This document shows, in pieces, positions 52,001 to 58,620 of a stretch of DNA of 64,000 nt. Where the stretch lies: positions 3,286,001-3,350,000 of the forward strand of contig NZ_JBEXAC010000001.1 in NCBI RefSeq assembly GCF_040567655.1. Reading direction: 5' to 3'. The notes beneath the pieces were generated by a model. The model worked only from the letters and a program-made list of their open reading frames with translations, ran no database searches and was not told the DNA's origin. The stretch is from Chitinophaga sp. H8. GTDB lineage: Bacteria; Bacteroidota; Bacteroidia; Chitinophagales; Chitinophagaceae. The position numbers were made by a program, and so were the translations under genes. How positions within the stretch are numbered: the first letter of the stretch is position 1; every line of letters starts with the position of its first letter.

Positions 52001-53666
52001 CAGTTACGCCTCCCCCGCTGTCGCCTGTGATAGTACCGGAAGGAACCATGTAAATAACTTTTACAGCACTATTACCTGCATCGACATCAGTGAAAGAAAC
52101 GCCGTTTAATGTCAGTGGCTGATCTTCCGTACCAACAATACTGGCAGCGTAGGTAATACCCGGGGCATCATTTACAGCCGCATAATTAACAGTAATTGTT
52201 TTGGTATCTGTAAGGTTACCACCACCGGTTCCCCCATTATCATCGAAGGTTACCGTAACAGTGGCAGCGCCATTGTAATTTAGTTGAGGGAATAACATAA
52301 TTTTATTACCAGCTACACTATTACCAACATATAAATTGAGGTCATCCATTTTACCACTTAACACAAGGGTGTTGGTGTTGTTCCCAGATACGATTGTGAC
52401 AGGAGCTCCGGCAACTGAAGCTGCAGCGTAGAGGGTACCATGATCTGTGGTAAGTGTTAAGGTGCCAATAGTATTCAAAATATCAATATCCGCCAGTGTG
52501 ATGTTGTTAATTAAGATCTGGTTATCCTCATTAATGCTAAGCGGATTGGGACTGATGGCTACTGTTGGCGCATGGTTGGCAGCTAAGAAGTTTATTGTAA
52601 ACAGCTCCATGGCTGACTGAGGACCATCTGAGCCAGTGTGGCCACCATCATTTAATATGCCTTTAATGGTTACTACACCAGTGCGGCCATGCGAAGGCGT
52701 ATAGGTGATTTTGTTACCGGCAATAAATGTATTCAGCGCTGCAACGGAGCCGGTCAATATCAGTGAAGAAGTGCTACTGCCGGCTACGGTTACGTTGCCA
52801 CCGGCAACTGCAGTAAACGTGCCCAATGCATCGTCCGTGAGCGTCAATGTTTCATCGCCACCATTATCATCGTCATCACGTGCTGTAAAGGCATTAATGA
52901 AGACAGGGGTATTTTCCGTGCCATTCACAGTGGCCGGATTAGCTAAAAGAGCAGGAACATCATTGGTAGCTGTAATACTTACGGTTACGATGGCAGGGCC
53001 GCTTATACCGCCATCCCCATCATCCATGGTGAACCGTATATTCCGCGTGTCACTCACCCTGGTAGGGTTATCATCAAGAGAACTGTAAGCAATGGCCCTG
53101 AATACCTGTGAAGCTATCGCAGGAGAAACAGTGATTGAATTAAAAGTAATCACCAATGGGTTATTGCCAGTGCCGCCAGTGATGGTACCGATTGCTGCAC
53201 CGTTGTAGTTAAGGGTACTACCAGTTACTGATATGGTACCAATATTTTGTACAGATAAGACGTCGCCAACTGTATAGCCAGTCAAAAAAGAGACCGTAAT
53301 ATTACCTCCATCAAAATCAGGAGAATCACCATCACTGACAACAGCATTGCCGCCGACATCCAGGATGTTGGGAAAAGCCTGTTCCAAATATGAAACCATG
53401 TCACCATTAAGGTTGACAATGGTAGGTGCTACGTTGGCCAATGAGGGGGAGTTGGGGGTGGCATTGCCGGAATCGCCAGTGACCAACCTCATCAGGATCG
53501 CTGACGTAACCGGAAGTGGATTAGCACCCGCCACCTGAAAGGTATTTTGTGCCATCAGGAATTGAGAAAATCCTGTAATGATTATTAGCAACAAACAATG
53601 GCGGGATACAAAGATAATACGCCTGTTACCCCAGTGGCGTCTGGGTTGAATGTAAAAATCCTCCAT
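46011..53666 (-). CDS. Giant repeat adhesin with T9SS type B sorting domain
   Basis: A 2551-residue secreted protein. A long N-terminus precedes the hydrophobic export segment (about 18-40, ending FLMAQ). About six cadherin-like units of ~130 residues follow (about 230-1020), each with DxxxG or GTED/NEDxxxxxxxxxxADxD motifs that bind calcium in relatives. Nine Ig-like repeats of ~115 residues come next (about 1020-2070), of the form VPxxKTYxAGExLxxTV ... GTGTNxLTFxYTV ... GDLDTDGI. Then two cadherin domains, an Ig/PKD-like domain (about 2370-2460) and the C-terminal CHU_C/type B sorting domain with [16 protein letters not shown] and [26 protein letters not shown]. It would be exported by the T9SS and act in adhesion or gliding. 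The DNA holds a 1038-bp super-repeat. Confidence 0.93.
   Translation of the reverse strand: [2551 protein letters not shown]
48060..49097 (-). repeat. 1038-bp super-repeat in the adhesin gene, copy 2
   Basis: This block encodes Ig-like repeats 5-7 and the beginning of 8, and is nearly identical to the adjacent block 49098-50135 with a constant offset of 1038 bases (346 codons). Anchors are GTTTCCCGGAACG at 48111 and 49149 and CGTGAGGGATGCG at 48681 and 49719. Boundaries are approximate. Confidence 0.75.
49098..50135 (-). repeat. 1038-bp super-repeat in the adhesin gene, copy 1
   Basis: This block encodes Ig-like repeats 2-4 and the beginning of 5 and matches 48060-49097. The central ~150 bases around 49719-49871 appear identical to 48681-48833 by eye. 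The frame is kept across the junction. Boundaries are approximate. Confidence 0.75.
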
Positions 53667-54115
53667 AAAAACATTTACGAGTTACGAACTATTATTTATG
53701 CATCGGTATTATATGCAGGGATAAGGGTTTAACCATCCGGTCACTAGCAACGCCACATCTGTAGCCTGATTTGGTATCGGGTCCAGGATATGCCACCATT
53801 ACTTACAATAATTTTCCTACCTGATAAAGTCAGCTGATCAGTAGTCAATGGCTGTGTTGAAAAATGAGTGTTTCTGCAGGGTTCTTCTATAGAGATATGG
53901 ATAAGATTTTGGTTAATCATAACATTTACTTTATTGCCTGTCCGATCTATAACAGCTTTGATTGTTATGCTTGTTTCATGACCTGGCAAGGCAAAAAGGT
54001 CAGGGATTTCCTGGGTATTTTAGGTGTAATTCGGTCACTAAGATAGAGATATTTTTAATTTTCCAATGATTGTGGAAGAAAAACCTGTCCGGCGGTGGAT
54101 ACGGCCAGTTATAAA
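53667..54115. other. Non-coding region upstream of the adhesin gene
   Basis: About 450 bases between the PhoX terminator and the adhesin start. Two short open frames (81 and 60 codons, opposite strands, overlapping each other) have no recognisable features and I do not regard them as genes. No clear TTTG/TAnnTTTG pair was found for the adhesin operon. I see no repeat or RNA fold here. Confidence 0.4.
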
Positions 54116-54155
54116 ACAAGCTATGTACACTTTAAATAAAGTGTACATAGCTTGT
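54116..54155 (-). terminator. Strong terminator of the phosphoesterase-type SusCD operon
   Basis: A perfect 18-19 bp stem (ACAAGCTATGTACACTTTA with its complement) around a very short loop. On the minus strand TTTTATAA follows. It lies 20 bp past the PhoX-like gene. Confidence 0.85.
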
Positions 54156-54174
54156 AAGGTACTATGAGAGGCTG

Positions 54175-55572
54175 TTATCCTTTCCAGGGCCCCGTAATGG
54201 CCAGTGTTAAACCGGGAGATTGGATATTTACGAACAGGGTTTTCCCTGATGGCGAAAACACCGGTCCGGCAAATTCCGATTCACGGTAACCAATATTCTT
54301 TGCAATAGGGTACAATTTCCCTTCCGCAGTAATTCCAATAATTCTAGGGTCACTTTTATCTTCGCAGATGATCACATCCCCCCAGGGTGCAATGGTGAGA
54401 TTATCGCAATTCTGGAACATATTCACATCATTAGGTTCAATAAATAACTCCAGTTTACCCGGACTTTCCTTTTCCCTGGGCTGCCCTTCGTACTTACTCG
54501 GTATATACTTGAATATCTGACCTTTTGCATTTTTGCCACCTGAAGTACACGCAAAGAAAAGCTCATGCTGCCCGTACCAAATGCCTTCAGCATTTGCAAA
54601 AGTAGCTGCGCCCATTTTGGCACCCCGTAGCCGGAGGTCATTGTCTGGTGCTTCCACGTTATCCAGATCCACCCATTCCACCTCAAACTGTTTCTTAACA
54701 GGAAATGTATCCCGGCTACCAGGCCAGTTGCGGGTATCTGCCCCTTTCCATTCCTTAATCACCAGGCACTGGAGTTTTCCACCTTTATGCAGTTTTCCAA
54801 ATTCTTCCGGCAGGTATCTATAGAAAACGGAGTTCCCTGCATCTTCCGTCTGATAAACGATGCCTGTTTCGGGATGTACCGCCACTGCCTCATGTATGAA
54901 ACGCCCCATCGCTTTAATCGGCACAGGCTTAACAGCGCGGACCTTATCAGACACCGGTACTTCAAAATTATATCCGTGGTCTTTCTCCAGTGTTCCATTG
55001 AAATCCCCCCTTCTGTTGTCAATTTCTTCACAACTGATCCAGGAATTCCAGGGCGTAACTCCACCTGCACAATTGCGGATTGTACCTGCCAGGCTCAGGT
55101 ATTCCAGCTCGACCTGCTGTGAAGCTTCATTGTAAAGGAATGTAGTGGTTCCTCCAACACAGGTAGTGGTTCCTTTACCATAATCATAAATAAGGTCTTT
55201 ATCTATTTTGTGGATGTTGGCGTTATTTTTTCCGAAAGGACCTGCGCCATGCGATCCGGCTGTAAGTTCATGATTCCGGATCAACATCACTTTATTCTGC
55301 CCCCATTTGAATGCCCCCATACCATCGTGGGCTCCGGGCACAATCAGTCCGTCACTCATCGTATCTCCTTTCCTGGAGATTATCTTACAGGAAAAGCCTT
55401 TGGGCAGATCCAGTAATCCATCCGCATTCCTTAACAACGGGCCGTAGCCAGGATCCGCATACATAGCAGGAAACTCCCCCGTGGCAGCATGTGCTGAAAA
55501 CCTGTCTAACCCGAGGAAACCAAGACTAACAATTCCCGACAGCTTCAGAAAATTTCTTCTGGTTTGTTGCAT
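54175..55572 (-). CDS. PhoX-like (DUF839) Tat-exported phosphatase
   Basis: A 465-residue protein of the PhoX family, calcium- and iron-dependent alkaline phosphatases that free phosphate from many phosphoesters. The Tat signal has the twin arginine in QQTRRNFLKLSGIVSLGFLG and a likely cleavage after AHA. The signature region NCAGGVTPWNSWISCEE at about 166-182 holds the cysteine that binds iron in PhoX. Further propeller segments are GRFIHEAVAVHPETGIVYQTED and NAEGIWYGQHELFFACTSGG. The protein is shorter than Pseudomonas PhoX (about 600), so substrate range may differ. It is the last gene of the sigma-FecR-SusCD operon, 11 bp after the PHP phosphoesterase gene. Confidence 0.85.
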   Translation of the reverse strand: MQQTRRNFLKLSGIVSLGFLGLDRFSAHAATGEFPAMYADPGYGPLLRNADGLLDLPKGFSCKIISRKGDTMSDGLIVPGAHDGMGAFKWGQNKVMLIRNHELTAGSHGAGPFGKNNANIHKIDKDLIYDYGKGTTTCVGGTTTFLYNEASQQVELEYLSLAGTIRNCAGGVTPWNSWISCEEIDNRRGDFNGTLEKDHGYNFEVPVSDKVRAVKPVPIKAMGRFIHEAVAVHPETGIVYQTEDAGNSVFYRYLPEEFGKLHKGGKLQCLVIKEWKGADTRNWPGSRDTFPVKKQFEVEWVDLDNVEAPDNDLRLRGAKMGAATFANAEGIWYGQHELFFACTSGGKNAKGQIFKYIPSKYEGQPREKESPGKLELFIEPNDVNMFQNCDNLTIAPWGDVIICEDKSDPRIIGITAEGKLYPIAKNIGYRESEFAGPVFSPSGKTLFVNIQSPGLTLAITGPWKG

Positions 55573-55583
55573 AAAAAATGTAT

Positions 55584-57143
55584 TTAATTGACTTTAATAA
55601 AAATGGGATTAGTATAAAACCAAAGATCTGCCCATGCTTCCTCTGCCCCATCAATGCCCAGATGCCGGGTAGCCAGGGAATCAATCAAAGGACTTCCGGT
55701 TTCATCCGTTTCATAAGGGGTACCTGGCAGATGATTACTACCACGCACCCTGAAATAAAAGCTTTTAAGCGGGGCTTTAACAAGGTACCTTATCTCGTTC
55801 CACCCATCCTTTTGTTTCCAGTCTGCCTTCAAAAACACCTTCTCAATACTGACAGCAGCAACGCTATCTATCTCAAACCCCGTAGTACCAGGTTGTTGCA
55901 TACCTGTTATCTCACCTGTGATGAGCTGTACGGTATTAACTTCAGGATAACTGTTGTTGAAGTTGGGACCGGTCCTTTTAAACCTGATAACAATCTCTAC
56001 CGGTTCGCCCTTACGGATGTGGAGAGATTGGCCCATCGTTGCCGACTGTTTATTCCGGACAGCATTGATCTCTAATGCATTGATCAGTCCTCCGTTACAC
56101 ACATACATATTACCACTTCTCATTCCTTCCAGAACAGATAACGGATTCGCAGTATCCTTTGCGTAGATCCATGTACGATGATATTCTCCAGGCCAGAAGT
56201 CGCTGGACATACCGTGAAAATCGGAGCTGGCAACCAGCCAGAAATGTCTTCCTTCCGAGAGCATGGCATCCCAGACACCACCTACTTTTGAGGCAAAATA
56301 TCCTACCCCTCCATAGGTACCACCACCAGCAGCGTGCTCCGGATAAAAAATAGCCCTCAGGGTATTTTTCTGATGGCCTGGCACTCCTTCAAATCCGAAT
56401 GCCACATTTGGAGCAGCATTATTAAAGCTGCGTAAATCTCCGATTGTTACGTTACCTCCTCTTTCGGGATGGGCAACAAAAGCCCAACTGTTGTTACGGT
56501 AATTTGTTTCCAGCCACCGGACTGCGGCAGCTGTGAAATAACGCTTGTCCGGAAGCATTTCACCATACCCCGATTTTCTTCCATTCAACTTTATCAAACC
56601 CTTTCCTGGTCCTCCGGCAGTATCAAGATCGCTATAGTCAAACTGGTATTCAAAAGATGCTATCGGCAGCCCGCTACCTGCGATGATACCAACTGTTGTG
56701 TGACTGGTAGCAGGCGAATTCCATTCCAATCCCTGGAGATAATGCTTTCCGGGATGTTGTTTTTGCAGCATATTGACCCGTGGATAAGAATATTCCAGCA
56801 GTTCCTGCCAGCGCCACATTAGCCTCCTGCCCTCTTTGTCGTATCCGGCATCACTACCTTTAAATACTGTTCCGGGTATCTTATCCCAGGTACGTCCATC
56901 ATAATTGCGGGGATAACGACCACCATGATCTGTATTAAGCAGGAAATTCACGTCATAATGATGGCCGCCACGATAAAAAACGGAATCCATCGGATAGCCT
57001 CCGTCAGAAAAGTAACTGTGTTCATGGAAATCGCCCGTTACCCACCCTGACCTGGCCGTATTAGTTTTATGCTGCTGCATAGGCCTGGAACAGGCGTAAC
57101 CTGCTATTAAAAAAGTAATGAAACAGAAAAATTTATACTTCAT
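55584..57143 (-). CDS. PHP-domain metal-dependent phosphoesterase lipoprotein
   Basis: A 519-residue exported protein with a PHP (polymerase and histidinol phosphatase) domain, which hydrolyses phosphoesters with two or three metal ions. Metal-binding motifs are GDFHEHSYFSDGG (His-x-His), NTDHGGRYP, AHPERGGN and ASSDFHGMSSD, in the right order. A cysteine at residue 18 (AGYAC) marks a probable lipoprotein signal. After residue ~370 comes a beta-rich domain of unknown type. Relatives with this layout are annotated only as PHP or CehA/McbA-family metallohydrolases. Together with the PhoX-like neighbour it suggests two-step removal of phosphate from an organic ester, possibly diester then monoester. 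Confidence 0.83.
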   Translation of the reverse strand: MKYKFFCFITFLIAGYACSRPMQQHKTNTARSGWVTGDFHEHSYFSDGGYPMDSVFYRGGHHYDVNFLLNTDHGGRYPRNYDGRTWDKIPGTVFKGSDAGYDKEGRRLMWRWQELLEYSYPRVNMLQKQHPGKHYLQGLEWNSPATSHTTVGIIAGSGLPIASFEYQFDYSDLDTAGGPGKGLIKLNGRKSGYGEMLPDKRYFTAAAVRWLETNYRNNSWAFVAHPERGGNVTIGDLRSFNNAAPNVAFGFEGVPGHQKNTLRAIFYPEHAAGGGTYGGVGYFASKVGGVWDAMLSEGRHFWLVASSDFHGMSSDFWPGEYHRTWIYAKDTANPLSVLEGMRSGNMYVCNGGLINALEINAVRNKQSATMGQSLHIRKGEPVEIVIRFKRTGPNFNNSYPEVNTVQLITGEITGMQQPGTTGFEIDSVAAVSIEKVFLKADWKQKDGWNEIRYLVKAPLKSFYFRVRGSNHLPGTPYETDETGSPLIDSLATRHLGIDGAEEAWADLWFYTNPIFIKVN

Positions 57144-57166
57144 TGCTATGAGATATTCAGGTTAGT

Positions 57167-58609
57167 CTATTCTTTGTCCCACCAAACGCGCGTCATCACA
57201 TTATCATCCCCTTGCTGACCAATGGCCTTTTTTACATTTTCAGTATTGGTATTCCATTCTGATTGTGGATAGATCAGACGCCTGTTAAGATTTTTGTCTA
57301 CCTGTGTATTAAAAGAAGGCACCCCTGTTCTGCGCCAGTGTGCAAATGCTTCGTTCCAGTTATAGTAAAACATGACCCACATCTGGGTGTACAGTTCCTT
57401 AAAGGCCGCTGTTGGGTTGCTCTCATCAAATGTGAGTGCTTTCAGATAATTTTCTATCAGGGCAGGCGCCACCTTACCTTTTTCTCCATAGATTTCCTGC
57501 AACTGTATATTTGCTTCCACGCCTTTCTTAAAGTGACTGGCAGCACTACCTGAAACCCATCCTTTCAGCATGGCTTCTGCCGTCAGGAATTCGACCTCCG
57601 CGTAGGACATATGTACATAAGGCGCATCAAATCTGGCATAAGTGCTGGTATTGGGGGTAGATACTTCTTTTTTGCTGGTATTGTCGGATTCAAAAAGCCG
57701 GAACCCTTTTTGCACTTCCGGATCTGTATTTCCGTTAGGCAGCATGGCATAAATACTCAGGCGCGGATCTTTTCTGTTCTTCAGCAGATCTATAAACACA
57801 TTCGTCAGTTTGTAATCATATTTATTTGCCGCCGCATTCCCATTGGCAGTTGTTGCATAGTAAGTATCAGGCAGGTAATAAACGATAAAAGAATCGTCGT
57901 TCTTTTGCATCACTCCGTCTGACAAAGCCTGTATCACTACCTGCTTGGCTTTCTCCGGGTTTACTTTGCTCATGCGCATTCCGTACCGCAGTATAAGGCT
58001 GTTGCCCATTTTCTTCCATTTCTCATAATTGCCTTTGTAAATCAGGTCAGACTTTTCGGGTACCGCTTTTTTAGCCGGGTCAAACGCTGCGATAGCCTTC
58101 CGGATCTCCGCGATCATACCGTCATAAATCTCTTCCTGGCGATCGTAGCCTGGGTATAATACTCCTTGTTCATACCCCAGTCCCGCTTCAGCATAAGGCA
58201 CATCTCCGTATGCATCGGTCATTCTGCTGATCTCATAAGCCCGCATAATCGAAGCCATTGCCCAGAAGTTCACCATTTGCGGATCGCCCTTGGTTTTTTC
58301 TATCACGTCCACCACATTCTTTATTGTCTTTGGGTAGATGTCATCAAACAAGTGTGACATGGTGGTGCTTTGCGACTTGTATCCATCAATGTTAGATCCC
58401 TGAATCTGCTGCGAAAGGATACCTAACATGGTATAGTGTGTATAATAGGACTTTTCAAAGAGATTCAACTGTATGGTAGGGATCATGTATTCCATGGTAG
58501 GCGTTGTTACCAGGTCTACACTTTTATTCATCGCTTCAAAATCCTTGTCACAGCCAGCCAGTAAAAGCGGCGCCGCCAATAAAATTGCATGTATAATATT
58601 CTTCTTCAT
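57167..58609 (-). CDS. SusD-like lipoprotein (SusD_2 type) of the phosphoesterase locus
   Basis: A 480-residue SusD/RagB-family lipoprotein; the lipobox ends at Cys19 (LLLAGC), followed by DKDFEAMNKSVDLVTTPTMEYMIPT. It belongs to the SusD-and-RagB-like subgroup rather than the classical one. Helical repeat marks are FWAMASIMRAYEISRMTDAYGDVPY and YEKWKKMGNSLILRYGMRMS. The last part reads WMFYYNWNEAFAHWRRTGVPSF and LIYPQSEWNTN, typical of the subgroup. It lies 11 bp after the SusC gene and 23 bp before the PHP gene. It would bind the substrate for its SusC partner; this subgroup is often linked to substrates other than plain glycans. Confidence 0.94.
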   Translation of the reverse strand: MKKNIIHAILLAAPLLLAGCDKDFEAMNKSVDLVTTPTMEYMIPTIQLNLFEKSYYTHYTMLGILSQQIQGSNIDGYKSQSTTMSHLFDDIYPKTIKNVVDVIEKTKGDPQMVNFWAMASIMRAYEISRMTDAYGDVPYAEAGLGYEQGVLYPGYDRQEEIYDGMIAEIRKAIAAFDPAKKAVPEKSDLIYKGNYEKWKKMGNSLILRYGMRMSKVNPEKAKQVVIQALSDGVMQKNDDSFIVYYLPDTYYATTANGNAAANKYDYKLTNVFIDLLKNRKDPRLSIYAMLPNGNTDPEVQKGFRLFESDNTSKKEVSTPNTSTYARFDAPYVHMSYAEVEFLTAEAMLKGWVSGSAASHFKKGVEANIQLQEIYGEKGKVAPALIENYLKALTFDESNPTAAFKELYTQMWVMFYYNWNEAFAHWRRTGVPSFNTQVDKNLNRRLIYPQSEWNTNTENVKKAIGQQGDDNVMTRVWWDKE

Positions 58610-58620
58610 AGCTGTAAAAA

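Noticed and set aside
53744..53989. An 81-codon open frame on the minus strand upstream of the adhesin gene
   Set aside because: No recognisable domain, signal peptide or ribosome-binding context; composition is not typical of the neighbours, and another short frame overlaps on the other strand.
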